Positions 8,950-17,745 of a stretch of DNA of 47,527 bases are shown here, piece by piece. Every line of letters starts with the position of its first letter. The first letter of the stretch is position 1. Position numbers and translations under genes: made by a program. The notes beneath the pieces are model-generated. The model was given only the letters and a program-made list of their open reading frames with translations, was not told where the DNA came from and made no database searches. Origin of the DNA: CAYUMU01 sp964445985 (GTDB taxonomy: Bacteria; Planctomycetota; Planctomycetia; Pirellulales; S012-138); NCBI GenBank assembly GCA_964445985.1, contig CAYUMU010000053.1, forward strand, positions 1-47,527, in the 5' to 3' direction.

Positions 8950-9747
8950 TTATGCGGCGGTGGGGCGACGACGGATGGCATCCCGCCGGCTCACGCCGCG
9001 TTTCGACCTGGCCGACATGAACTCGCGCAGCCGCTGGCCAGCCGGCGTTACCAACGCTTCCAGGTATTCGGCGGCCTCGTCGCGGCACAATCCCAAGCGG
9101 TAGATCACGCGGTGGGCCGCCTTGATTTCCTCGCGTTCGGCCAAGGTCAGCCCCGCACGAGACAGCCCCACGCGATTGACGCCTGCCACCACGCCGTCGC
9201 GATCGGTCATCAAGAAAGGAGGGACATCTTGGACGATCTTGGCCACGGCGCCGATCATGGCCAACTCGCCGATTCGCACAAACTGGTGAATGGCGGAATT
9301 GCCCGACACCACCGCGCGGTTGCCGACTTCCACATAGCCACCCAGCAGGGCGCCGCTCACCAGCGTGACATCGTCGCCCAATTCGCAGTTGTGGCCCACG
9401 TGGCTGTTGGTCATCAGCATGCAGCGGTTGCCCACCACGGTTACGGAGCCAGGCAGCGTGCCGCGGTGAATCGTCACGCCTTCGCGAATCACGCAATCCT
9501 CGCCGACGCGGCAGAAGCTTTCGTGGCCGTCGAACGCCCGGTCTTGGGGTTCGTCGCCAATGACAGCATGGGCATGAATGCGGGTGCCGGCGCCAATTTC
9601 GGTGGAGCCGAGGATGACCGCCGAGGCGCCGATGCGGCAATTGGCGCCAATCTGCACGGCCCCTTCGATCACCGCATGGGCGGCGATGCTCGCCGTGGGA
9701 TGAATTCTTGCTTGAAGATCGATGATCGCGCTGGGATGGATCGTCAT
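8950..9747 (-). CDS. lpxA: UDP-N-acetylglucosamine acyltransferase LpxA
   Basis: First enzyme of lipid A synthesis: transfers a 3-hydroxyacyl chain from ACP to O-3 of UDP-GlcNAc in the cytosol. The 265-residue product matches the usual ~262. The N-terminal two thirds are left-handed beta-helix hexapeptide repeats (IHPSAIID, IHPTASIA, AVIEGAVQIGANCRIG, AVILGSTEIGAGTRIH). The catalytic His is in NSHVGHNCELGD. The conserved GEPQDRAFDG-type and GNSAIHQFVRIG segments are present. The C-terminal helical part runs from LTLAEREEIKAAHRVIYRLG. The start is ATG at 9747 with AGGGAAG upstream; the open frame extends further but has no homology before MTIHPSA. Its presence shows that this planctomycete makes a lipid A-type outer leaflet. 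No fabZ or lpxD is adjacent. Confidence 0.95.
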   Translation of the reverse strand: MTIHPSAIIDLQARIHPTASIAAHAVIEGAVQIGANCRIGASAVILGSTEIGAGTRIHAHAVIGDEPQDRAFDGHESFCRVGEDCVIREGVTIHRGTLPGSVTVVGNRCMLMTNSHVGHNCELGDDVTLVSGALLGGYVEVGNRAVVSGNSAIHQFVRIGELAMIGAVAKIVQDVPPFLMTDRDGVVAGVNRVGLSRAGLTLAEREEIKAAHRVIYRLGLCRDEAAEYLEALVTPAGQRLREFMSARSKRGVSRRDAIRRRPTAA

Positions 9748-9874
9748 CGGAGTTGGCTTCCCTGCCGGGTTGAGTTTCCTGGCCTTCTTGGCCGGGACAT
9801 TTGAATGAGAGACGGCGCCATCGGGTTGCGACGAGCAAACCCGGTGATCAAAGCGGGTGCCCCCCACAACGGGT

Positions 9875-10318
9875 TCAACAGCGGAGAACCACCGGTGCGG
9901 CAGGGTTTTTCCGCGCGGCGGCGTCAGCGCGCGACCGCTCTGGCAACTCGGCGTGGCAACGGAGCCCGGTGTGCCAGGCCAACACGCCTTGGCAGGCCCA
10001 AGAATCCCAACTGGCCACGCACCGCGGGGCCATGGAATCGGCAACCGCGCGAGCAGGCAAACATACGGGAAACAGCCCCTCGCCCAGGTCGCGATCAGGT
10101 GCACGATGACCGAATGGACCCTGTTCGTCGTCGTAGGGGCGTTCGCAGCCCAACAGCACAAAGTCGAGATCGAATTCCGCGACTCCTTGGGCGGTGCTAG
10201 CGCCGAGAAAACATTCAGGGCAAGAACCGAACTCGTCGCCGTCGCAAACGGGGAAGGGCACATGGGCCATTGTGGCCGCCATCCACCAAATCAGTAGCTT
10301 GGGCACGAGCGAATTCAT
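9875..10318 (-). CDS. Secreted or membrane-anchored hypothetical protein
   Basis: A 147-residue protein of unknown function. The start is ATG at 10318 with AGGAGAA about 8 nt upstream, a strong argument that it is translated. It begins MNSLVPKLLIWWMAATMAH, a short hydrophobic segment that could be a signal peptide or anchor. Then comes VPFPVCDGDE, and FDLDFVLLGCERPYDDEQGP in the middle, acidic and cysteine-bearing. The C-terminal half is more basic and Ala/Arg-rich. The style resembles small planctomycete proteins with the pattern 'HVPxPxCDGD ... DFVLLGC', a recollection I cannot check. It precedes lpxA on the same strand by 127 bp, so co-transcription is possible. Confidence 0.6.
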   Translation of the reverse strand: MNSLVPKLLIWWMAATMAHVPFPVCDGDEFGSCPECFLGASTAQGVAEFDLDFVLLGCERPYDDEQGPFGHRAPDRDLGEGLFPVCLPARAVADSMAPRCVASWDSWACQGVLAWHTGLRCHAELPERSRADAAARKNPAAPVVLRC

Positions 10319-10617
10319 CCTGATCCGTTTCTCCTGCGGCAGTTCGTCGGATCATCGCCTGCCGGCAATATCCTGTCAATTCCAGTTGCCCTAACTGCCC
10401 GCCGCCGCGCTGCCATTCGCCCAAATCGGTGACACCATCGGCCGGGCCGTCTACATTGGTAGCAGTGGATCGTCGCCGGCGCCTCACGGGAAGGTAACCG
10501 ATGGCCGCCGGAACCCCAGGGTGTGGAGCGCGCATTGACCGCCGCTACAATTTTCCCCCTGACTGCCTGCGGTTCACCAAAACTAGATTGGCAAGGTTTA
10601 TCAGAAGGATGGGCTGC
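10319..10617. other. 299-bp divergent intergenic region
   Basis: The region contains the upstream sites of the minus-strand hypothetical and the plus-strand cytochrome-type giant. Some frames are open, but none has support. The frame of the downstream gene is open back to 10501; its ribosome site and signal peptide support the ATG at 10618 instead. Confidence 0.45.
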
Positions 10618-13600
10618 ATGCGTTTCGCTGTCATCTGCGCGGCTTGGGCCTTGTTGTTCGTAGCGAACAACCCCATGGCGGACAGCCGCCGGGCTCACGC
10701 TGCCGAGCCAACCGAAGCGGTGGCCGACACCGCGGCCGACGATGAATTCTTCGAAAAACATGTTCGCCCTGTTCTGGCTGAGCGGTGCTTCAAATGCCAT
10801 GGGCCGGAAAAGCAAGAAGGGGGCCTGCGCGTCGATAGCCGCGCGGCACTGCTGGCGGGTGGCGACACCGGGCCAGCCGTAGTTCCGGCCAACACGGCCG
10901 AAGGCTACCTGCTCGACGCCGTTCGCCACGGCGACCTTTACCAGATGCCGCCCGACGGCAAACTGCCCGCCGATCAAATCGCCGCCATGGAGCGCTGGGT
11001 CGAACGCGGCGCCAACTGGCCGGGGAGCAATGGTCAGCCCGTCATCGCAAAACACGAATTCAACCTGGCCGAGCGGGCCAGGCACTGGGCATTTCAGCCT
11101 GTGGCCAAAGTTAAGCCGCCGAGCGTGCGGCAACAGGACTGGCCCGCGGACGACGTGGATCGCTTCATCCTCGCCCCTCTGGAAGCGGCCAACATCGCGC
11201 CCAGCCCCCAGGCCGATCGGGCCACCTGGCTGCGTCGCGTATCTTACGACCTGATCGGGCTTCCTCCCACACCCCAGGAGCTTGCGGACTACTTGCAAGA
11301 CACCTCTCCCGACGCCGCCCAGCGCGTCGTACACAGGCTGCTCAGCTCCCCGCATTTTGGCGAGCGCTGGGCGCGGCATTGGCTCGACCTGGTTCGCTAC
11401 GCCGAGTCGCGAGGGCATGAGTTTGACTACGAGGCCCCCAATGTCTGGCAATATCGCGACTACTTGATTCGAGCCTTCAATGCCGATGTGCCCTATCGAC
11501 GCTTCGTGCAAGAGCACGTGGCGGGAGATCTGTTGCCGCAACCGAGGTTGAACCCCGAACGGGGCTACAACGAATCGCCCCTGGGGACCGGCTTTTGGTA
11601 TCTGGGCGAGTGGGTCCATTCGCCGGTCGATGTGCGCAAGGATGAAACCGAGCGTTTTGACAACATGCTCGACGTGTTCAGCAAAACCTTCCTGGGGCTC
11701 ACCGTTGGTTGCGCTCGCTGTCACGATCACAAGTTCGACGCCATCACCCAGGCCGACTATTACGCCCTGGCCGGCTACTTGCAAAGCACCGCCTACCGGC
11801 AACTACGGTTTGAAACGGCCGATCAACAGCAATCGCTGCTAGAACAGCTCGATCGACTGAAGGCGGAACAGCAAAGCCTGTTCTTGCCCACGGTCTATTC
11901 GGAATTGACGGCAGGCGCGGAACGCGTGCCCGACTATCTGTTGGCTGCCTGGCAAGTAGCGAAGAACTCCCCCGGCGAGCAGTGGGCAGATGAGGATGAG
12001 ACTACCCAACCGCGGCCCTTTGCCCCGGCGTTCCAGGCCAAAATTGAGGCAGCGGCCACCGAACGTGGCTTGAACGCCGACCAATTAGGACGCTGGGTTG
12101 CCTACCTGGCCAACACCACGAACCTGCGAAACTCGCCCTGGGCTGGTTGGGAATTGCCGCCGGCTCCAGCGACGAAGCCTTCGGCAGCAGCAAAACCGAG
12201 CCCCGTGCTGCCGCGTCCGCGGGGCGCGAATGTGGTTGTCGATTTCAGCGAAGCTGGCTCATCGGCGGCCTGGCGGCAAGATGGTTCCAGCTTTGCATAC
12301 CAGGCCCCCGGCGATCTCGAACTTCAGCCAGGCGCCCCGGCCCTGGCGTCGGTCGCCCAGCGTGGTCACGTGGCGCGTCGTGCCGAAGCGCCCGATCTTC
12401 GCCTCAAGGCAGGCACCCAGCAGGACCCGGGTCGCATCTCGCACTGGAACCGGCCTGGACGCACGTTCCGCACCGGCAATTTCACCATCGAGCCCAGCGT
12501 GGTGTATTACCTGGTGGAAGGCGCCGGTCGCACGTACGCCGTGGTCGATTCGCATCGCGTGAACCAGGGACCGCTCCACGGAGCGTTTATCAAAGAGTGG
12601 GAAACCAAGAGCGGCCCGCAGTGGATTGCCCACGACCTCAGGGCCTATGCCGGCCATCGCGCCCACCTCGAATTCACGGCCATCGACGACAAGCCGCTGC
12701 GACTGTTCGAGGTGGTGCAGTCCGTGAGCCCTCCTTCCGCAAGCGACGCCGTGGCGATAGCCCCCTCGCCTTTTGCCAGTTCTCAAGTCGCGGCCGAATC
12801 GCCCGCGGCGCTCGAGCGCTGGTCCCAAGACGTGCGCAACGCACTAACCGCGGCCTTGGCGCCATGGAAGAACGGGCAAACCCAACCCCAGCACCCTGCC
12901 AAGGATCAGCAACAACTCCTCGCGTTATCAAATTGGATCCTCTCCCATCCGGAACTACTCGCCGATGCCGACGCCGTTTCTCGCTTGCAAACCCTCGCTC
13001 GCAAGCAGTCCGACCAGCGCCAGGCTTTGCTGGCCGGCCTGCCGCGGGAATCGGCCACGGCTCCGGTCATGTGGGAAGGCTTCCCCGAAGACGAAGAATT
13101 ATTGATTCGCGGCAACCACCTCACGCCGCGCGGCCGCGTGCCGCGGCGGTTCTTGGAAGCCTTTGGCAGCCAACCGGCGCCGCAAACCGCGCATTCCAGC
13201 GGACGCCTGGAGTTGGCCGAACAACTGGTCGATCCCGCGCGGAACCCCACGATTGCCCGCGTGATGGTGAACCGGGTTTGGCATCACTTGTTTGGACGTG
13301 GCCTGGTGGCATCCACCGATAACTTTGGCGTGCTCGGCAACGAACCCACGCACCCCGAACTGCTCGATTACCTGGCCACCGAATTTGTCAACGACGGCTG
13401 GTCGCTCAAACGCCTCATCGCCCGGCTGGTGCTGACTCGCGCCTATGGCATGCAAAGCGGACCAACAGCAGCCGATGAGGTCGATCCGCAAAACCTGCTC
13501 TGGCATCGCATGCAGCTCCGTCGGCTCGAAGCCGAAACCATTCGCGACGCCATGCTGGCCGTGTCGGGCCGCCTCGATCCCACGCTGTATGGCGAAAGCG

Positions 13601-14079
13601 TGCCTGTGCATTTAACCCCCTTCATGCAAGGTCGAGGGCGGCCCGGCCAAAGCGGGCCACTCGACGGCGCCGGCCGGCGAAGCATCTACTTGGCCATCCG
13701 CCGCAACTTTCTCTCGCCGATGATGCTGGCCTTCGATCAGCCGATTCCCTTCACCAGCATGGGCCGCCGCAACGTGTCGAACGTGCCAGCCCAGGCGCTC
13801 ATTCTCATGAACGACCCCTTTGTGATCGAACAGGCCAAGGTTTGGGCCGAGCGTTTGCTGCGCGAACCCGGCACAACCGACGACCGCATCGAGCTGCTCT
13901 ACCAACAGGCATTCGCCCGCTCTCCCAGCGACACCGAAAAAACCGCGGCCCTCGGCTTTTTGGATCAACAAGGGACCGAGCTCGGCTTGCCAATCGCCGA
14001 GCGGCGCAACCACGTCCGAGCCTGGGCCGACCTCTGCCACGTGATCTTCAACGTGAAAGAGTTCGTGTTTGTGCCCTAG
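10618..14079 (+). CDS. PSCyt1/DUF1549/DUF1553 planctomycete cytochrome-type protein
   Basis: A 1153-residue exported protein of the planctomycete-specific family. ATG at 10618 is preceded by AGAAGG and starts a signal peptide (MRFAVICAAWALLFVA ... AHAAE, about 30 residues). The PSCyt1 c-type haem site is CFKCH (57-61), with a candidate Met ligand in YQMPPDG near 107. DUF1549 follows: WPADDVDRFILAPLE, WLRRVSYDLIGLPPTP, FGERWARHWLDLVRYAES and GCARCHDHKFDAI, another CxxCH that in this family may be structural. A middle sandwich-like insert (about residues 535-700; FTIEPSVVYYLVEG) resembles a carbohydrate-binding fold. DUF1553 closes the protein (NRVWHHLFGRGLV, DNFGVLGNEPTHPELLD, LNDPFVIEQAKVW-like). 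The usual DUF1501 partner is not next to it. Family function is unknown; an extracellular redox or polysaccharide role is often supposed. Confidence 0.92.
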   Translation: MRFAVICAAWALLFVANNPMADSRRAHAAEPTEAVADTAADDEFFEKHVRPVLAERCFKCHGPEKQEGGLRVDSRAALLAGGDTGPAVVPANTAEGYLLDAVRHGDLYQMPPDGKLPADQIAAMERWVERGANWPGSNGQPVIAKHEFNLAERARHWAFQPVAKVKPPSVRQQDWPADDVDRFILAPLEAANIAPSPQADRATWLRRVSYDLIGLPPTPQELADYLQDTSPDAAQRVVHRLLSSPHFGERWARHWLDLVRYAESRGHEFDYEAPNVWQYRDYLIRAFNADVPYRRFVQEHVAGDLLPQPRLNPERGYNESPLGTGFWYLGEWVHSPVDVRKDETERFDNMLDVFSKTFLGLTVGCARCHDHKFDAITQADYYALAGYLQSTAYRQLRFETADQQQSLLEQLDRLKAEQQSLFLPTVYSELTAGAERVPDYLLAAWQVAKNSPGEQWADEDETTQPRPFAPAFQAKIEAAATERGLNADQLGRWVAYLANTTNLRNSPWAGWELPPAPATKPSAAAKPSPVLPRPRGANVVVDFSEAGSSAAWRQDGSSFAYQAPGDLELQPGAPALASVAQRGHVARRAEAPDLRLKAGTQQDPGRISHWNRPGRTFRTGNFTIEPSVVYYLVEGAGRTYAVVDSHRVNQGPLHGAFIKEWETKSGPQWIAHDLRAYAGHRAHLEFTAIDDKPLRLFEVVQSVSPPSASDAVAIAPSPFASSQVAAESPAALERWSQDVRNALTAALAPWKNGQTQPQHPAKDQQQLLALSNWILSHPELLADADAVSRLQTLARKQSDQRQALLAGLPRESATAPVMWEGFPEDEELLIRGNHLTPRGRVPRRFLEAFGSQPAPQTAHSSGRLELAEQLVDPARNPTIARVMVNRVWHHLFGRGLVASTDNFGVLGNEPTHPELLDYLATEFVNDGWSLKRLIARLVLTRAYGMQSGPTAADEVDPQNLLWHRMQLRRLEAETIRDAMLAVSGRLDPTLYGESVPVHLTPFMQGRGRPGQSGPLDGAGRRSIYLAIRRNFLSPMMLAFDQPIPFTSMGRRNVSNVPAQALILMNDPFVIEQAKVWAERLLREPGTTDDRIELLYQQAFARSPSDTEKTAALGFLDQQGTELGLPIAERRNHVRAWADLCHVIFNVKEFVFVP

Positions 14080-14236
14080 CAGGCGAAAACGCCTCGCGAT
14101 GCCCTGTTCGCGCACGTCAGGCACTCCCCCCCGCGCCCAGCGCTAGAGCCCTCGGTGGACCTGCGCGGTAGAATACCCTCAAATCCAGTTTTCTAGATTC
14201 GCCCACCGTCTGCCCAAGCAAGGGGAGCCAGGCATT

Positions 14237-15394
14237 ATGCGTCGCGCCGTGATTGTTGATTGTGCCCGAACTGCCGTGGGAAGGGCCCATGCCCAGCGGG
14301 GTGTGTTTCGCAATGTTCGTTCCGACGATCTGGCCACGGCGGTCATTCAGGCCCTGATCGAACGAACCGGCATCGATACGGCCGAAATTGAAGACGTGGT
14401 GCTCGGTAATACCCAGCAGCAACACGAGCAGGGGTTCAATGTCGCGCGCAACGTGGCCATCATGGCCGGCCTGCCCATGGCCACCGGCGGGGCCACCATC
14501 AATCGGCTCTGCGGTTCCAGCCTTCAGGCTCTCAATCAGGCCTCGCACGCCATCGCCGCCGGGGCAGAAGACGTGCAAATCGTGGGCGGCCTGGAGCACA
14601 TGCACCATATTCCCATGGATGCCGATGTCGACATCAACCCCAAAATGCTGCATCGCACCAGCAAGGGCGCCCTGATGATGGGCTACACGGCCGAATTCCT
14701 CGCCCAAACCCAGGGCATCTCCCGCGAGCAGCAAGACGCCTTTGCCCTCCGCAGCCACCAGCGCGCCGCGGCAGCCACCGCCGCCGGCCAATTCAAACGC
14801 GAAATCGTCCCCGTTTGGGGGCACGACGAAGCCGGCCACCGCCTGCTGGTTACCGCCGACCAGTGCATCCGCCCCGATACCAGCCTGGAAGCCCTGGCAG
14901 CGCTCAAGCCGGCCTTTATGCCAGGACTAGGCACGGTTACGGCCGGCAATAGTTCGCCTCTCAACGACGGCGCGGCGGCGCTCCTGATCATGTCGGAAGA
15001 CAAAGCCCGCGAGCTGGGATTAACGCCGCTGGCCCGCGTCATCGCCACCGCCGTGGTGGGCGTGGAACCCTCCGTGATGGGTACCGGCCCCGTGCCCGCC
15101 ACGCAAAAGGTGCTCAAGCGAGCCGGCATGACCCTGGCCGACGTGGACCTGATCGAGCTCAACGAAGCCTTCGCCGCCCAAACCCTGGCCTGCGTGCAAA
15201 TGCTCGAACTGGAAGAAGAAAAACTCAACGTCCGCGGCGGGGCCATCGCCATCGGTCATCCGCTGGGCGCCAGCGGAGCCCGCATCACCACCACCCTGAT
15301 CAACAACATGCTCGATCGCAACGTCAGCATTGGCCTGGCAACCATGTGCATTGGCGTGGGGCAAGGCATCGCCACTCTGTTCGAACGCGTGTAA
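14237..15394 (+). CDS. fadA: Acetyl-CoA C-acyltransferase (3-ketoacyl-CoA thiolase, FadA type)
   Basis: Cytosolic thiolase that cleaves 3-ketoacyl-CoA with CoA in beta-oxidation. At 385 residues it is close to E. coli FadA (387) and collinear with it. The acylated Cys is C92 in NRLCGSSLQAL. NEAF is at 309-312. H341 is in GHPLGASGAR and the second catalytic C371 is in ATMCIGVGQG. VEHM-like (GGLEHMHHIPM) and GVEPSVMGTGPVPATQ are also FadA features rather than biosynthetic-thiolase ones. ATG at 14237 is preceded by AGGGGAG. No fadB-type partner is next to it; the LRR gene follows within 53 bp and may be read through. Confidence 0.92.
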   Translation: MRRAVIVDCARTAVGRAHAQRGVFRNVRSDDLATAVIQALIERTGIDTAEIEDVVLGNTQQQHEQGFNVARNVAIMAGLPMATGGATINRLCGSSLQALNQASHAIAAGAEDVQIVGGLEHMHHIPMDADVDINPKMLHRTSKGALMMGYTAEFLAQTQGISREQQDAFALRSHQRAAAATAAGQFKREIVPVWGHDEAGHRLLVTADQCIRPDTSLEALAALKPAFMPGLGTVTAGNSSPLNDGAAALLIMSEDKARELGLTPLARVIATAVVGVEPSVMGTGPVPATQKVLKRAGMTLADVDLIELNEAFAAQTLACVQMLELEEEKLNVRGGAIAIGHPLGASGARITTTLINNMLDRNVSIGLATMCIGVGQGIATLFERV

Positions 15395-15447
15395 TCGTGC
15401 GCTGGCCTCGCGAATGCACAATACCTGGCCGCCTCGGAGGGTTACCG

Positions 15448-17361
15448 ATGAAACGCACTCCCCTGCCGTGCGTGCTAGGACTGGCGCTGATCGCGTTGAC
15501 CTGGTTAACGGATCCCGATAGCGCATCAGCGCGCCCACCCCGGCAGGATGGCGACCTCCCCTCGCCCGAGGTCATGGCCCAGTGGCAACAGGCCGGCGCC
15601 GCGTTCGGCTGGCTCACGATCTCCCCTCGGGGAGAATGGCAGTTCCATCGTGAACGGCCTGCGGCAGATGGCATCCCTGCCTTTCGGTTCAGCAAGTTCC
15701 CCACTGGCAAGATACCCGCGCTGGCTGCCCCCGACGTTCCGTTTGGTCTGTCGCTCGGCAGTTCCACCACCGATACGGACCTTGAGGAACTGGCGGGGCT
15801 GAGCCAGTTACAAGCCCTGAATATTGAAGGCAACTATGCCTATGGTGTGACCGACGCCGGCCTGCGGACCCTGGCCCCCTTGAACCAGTTGCAGGCACTC
15901 TGCCTGGAACACACGGACCACACCGATGCGAGCATGAAAGATCTCGCCGCGCTGAAAGAATTGCGCACTCTGACACTTGGCCGCCTGGTCGACGGCGGGC
16001 TAAATAAACTGGCCGCCTTGAAACATTTAGAATCGCTGCACATCATCTCCGCTTCGGTCACCGATGCAGGCATGAAGGCCCTACCCCGCCTCAAGGCCTT
16101 GCGAAGCCTTACCATTTTGTCGAGCGGCGGCGGAGTGTCAGATACAGGGCTCGACGAGCTTGGCAAACTGACACAATTGCGCTCGCTCAGCCTTCGCCAC
16201 ACCACGCTGAAAGATAGACACCTCCAAGTGATCGGCGGGCTCAAACAACTAAACACGCTCGACCTCTTCTGGACCAATACCACCAACGCCGGCTTGCTAA
16301 AACTGGCCGGGCTGACCCGGTTGCGGTCACTCGATCTCGGCTGGAACCACCAGATCGGAAACGAGGGCCTCCAGGTCATCGCGGGGCTCAATCAATTGCG
16401 CGCTCTGTCATTAAAGGACACCCAGGTAGACGACGCCGGCCTGCGGCACTTGGCAAGGCTAAGGCGCCTGGAAACACTCAACCTCTCCGATACGCAGGTC
16501 ACCGATCTAGGGTTGAAACACCTGGCGGGGCTCAAGCGGCTGCAATCGCTCACCGTCTCCCGCCGGGTCACCAACGCGGGCTTGAAAGAGTTAGCGGGCC
16601 TCAAGCGATTGCGGAGTTTGGAACTCACATTCTGCCCCATAACCGACGAGGGTCTGGCGGAATTAGCCGGCTTGAACCGGCTCCAGTACCTGCGCCTGTT
16701 CTGCACCAAAGTAACCGATGCGGGCCTCGCGCATCTGGCCGGCTTGCGTGAATTAGAAAAGCTCGATCTCTATGGAACGCTCGTCACCGGCGCTGGCTGC
16801 AAGCAGTTAGCCGGTCTGCCAAACTTGCACACCATCGAACTTCAAGGCGCCCCCGTCACCGACGACGGCTTGCGAGAACTGAAGAACCTGCGGTCGCTAC
16901 AAACGCTAGGGCTTTGCGAAACCCAGGTCACGGGCGAGGGTCTGACACATCTGGCGGGGCTGCCCAGTCTGCGTTCATTGACCCTCAGTCGGTCTCCTGT
17001 CACACAACTGAAGGGCTTGGCGTCACTGGCCAGCCTGCGTTCGCTGCAGCTCGATGGCGCCAAGGTAACAGACTCGGAACTTGAGGAATTATCCGCGCTA
17101 ACACAACTTGAGCACCTGAATCTGGCAAGCAATCCCATCACCAACGCGGGACTGCGAGAACTTACCGCACTGATCCACCTGCAGTCGTTAAACCTGGACC
17201 GCACATCGGTCACCGACGCCGGCATGGCAACGTTGACAAATTGCACAAGACTCCAATCGCTCAACTTGCCAGGGCGGATCACCGATGCCGCCATCGGCAA
17301 ACTGCACAAAGCCCTGCCCACCACGGTCATCTTCGTCAGTCGTCCGCCGTTTACCATGTGA
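15448..17361 (+). CDS. Secreted leucine-rich repeat protein
   Basis: A 637-residue protein. ATG at 15448 has GGAGG 7 nt upstream and starts a signal peptide (LPCVLGLALIALTWL, to about residue 30). A ~75-residue non-repeat cap is followed by some 20 LRRs of about 24 residues with the pattern L..L..L..L.L..T.VTDAGL..LA.L (e.g. TDAGLRTLAPLNQLQALCLE, then ITDEGLAELAGLNRLQYLRL). The repeats continue to the end (ITDAAIGKLHKAL). One block near residues 400-410 has a shortened unit. This class, with 'VTDAGLxxLAxLxxL' repeats, is greatly expanded in planctomycetes and is assumed to mediate protein binding outside the cytosol; no partner is known. No kinase or catalytic domain is attached. Confidence 0.9.
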   Translation: MKRTPLPCVLGLALIALTWLTDPDSASARPPRQDGDLPSPEVMAQWQQAGAAFGWLTISPRGEWQFHRERPAADGIPAFRFSKFPTGKIPALAAPDVPFGLSLGSSTTDTDLEELAGLSQLQALNIEGNYAYGVTDAGLRTLAPLNQLQALCLEHTDHTDASMKDLAALKELRTLTLGRLVDGGLNKLAALKHLESLHIISASVTDAGMKALPRLKALRSLTILSSGGGVSDTGLDELGKLTQLRSLSLRHTTLKDRHLQVIGGLKQLNTLDLFWTNTTNAGLLKLAGLTRLRSLDLGWNHQIGNEGLQVIAGLNQLRALSLKDTQVDDAGLRHLARLRRLETLNLSDTQVTDLGLKHLAGLKRLQSLTVSRRVTNAGLKELAGLKRLRSLELTFCPITDEGLAELAGLNRLQYLRLFCTKVTDAGLAHLAGLRELEKLDLYGTLVTGAGCKQLAGLPNLHTIELQGAPVTDDGLRELKNLRSLQTLGLCETQVTGEGLTHLAGLPSLRSLTLSRSPVTQLKGLASLASLRSLQLDGAKVTDSELEELSALTQLEHLNLASNPITNAGLRELTALIHLQSLNLDRTSVTDAGMATLTNCTRLQSLNLPGRITDAAIGKLHKALPTTVIFVSRPPFTM

Positions 17362-17502
17362 GCGCGTGCATTGCTTGAGGATGGCACGAAAAACAAAGTC
17401 GGCTTTCGCGGAGCGAAAGGCGACTATGCCCGAAAGCAGTAGCCGCCAATGACCGGGAAGGCGACCACCGGGAGCCTGGATTCGTGGGCTATTCGCTCGC
17501 GG

Positions 17503-17541
17503 CGGAGGACGTTTGGAGCGCGGCGCTCAATAAGCATCGCC
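17503..17541 (+). repeat. Dispersed ~39-bp repeat, copy 1
   Basis: It runs from CGGAGGACGT to AATAAGCATCGCC and matches 21167-21205 with about four differences including one indel. The 13-mer AATAAGCATCGCC at its end recurs with one change near 33953. The two full copies bracket the zinc-ribbon and TIR genes. Confidence 0.75.
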
Positions 17542-17667
17542 CCCGCGTAAAAACAAATCGGCGCGGATCGTGGCCCCCCTCGGCCAAAAGGTCGGGCGCT
17601 CGCTCGTAGTACTCTGTAAGACGGCTATTTGCCCGTTCTCAAAGCGCCAAAATTCTCGCCAAGACTT

Positions 17668-17719
17668 GCTTCGCCCCCCCACTTTTTTTAGAAACACCTC
17701 TAATGGGTGGGGGCGAAGC
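17668..17719. repeat. Inverted repeat upstream of the zinc-ribbon gene
   Basis: Left arm 17668-17682 (GCTTCG, seven C, AC) pairs with right arm 17707-17719 (GTGGGGGCGAAGC), leaving two unpaired C. A T7 tract opens the ~24-nt loop. It lies directly before the ribosome site of the gene at 17746, so it may fold in the leader and affect expression; a terminator role is unlikely, since no T tract follows the right arm. Confidence 0.55.
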
Positions 17720-17745
17720 TGGGGCGAGCAACAGGGACAATCGCG

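Larger units (their letters stand above)
17362..17745. other. 384-bp intergenic region with repeat and inverted repeat
   Basis: No gene is seen between the LRR gene and the zinc-ribbon gene. It holds one copy of a ~39-bp dispersed repeat (17503-17541, partner at 21167-21205) and a C/G-rich inverted repeat ending 27 nt before the next start codon (17668-17719). Confidence 0.6.

Noticed and set aside
14237..17361. Operon linking thiolase and LRR protein as a functional unit
   Set aside because: 53-bp spacing allows read-through, but the roles are unrelated and each has its own ribosome site; no further evidence.
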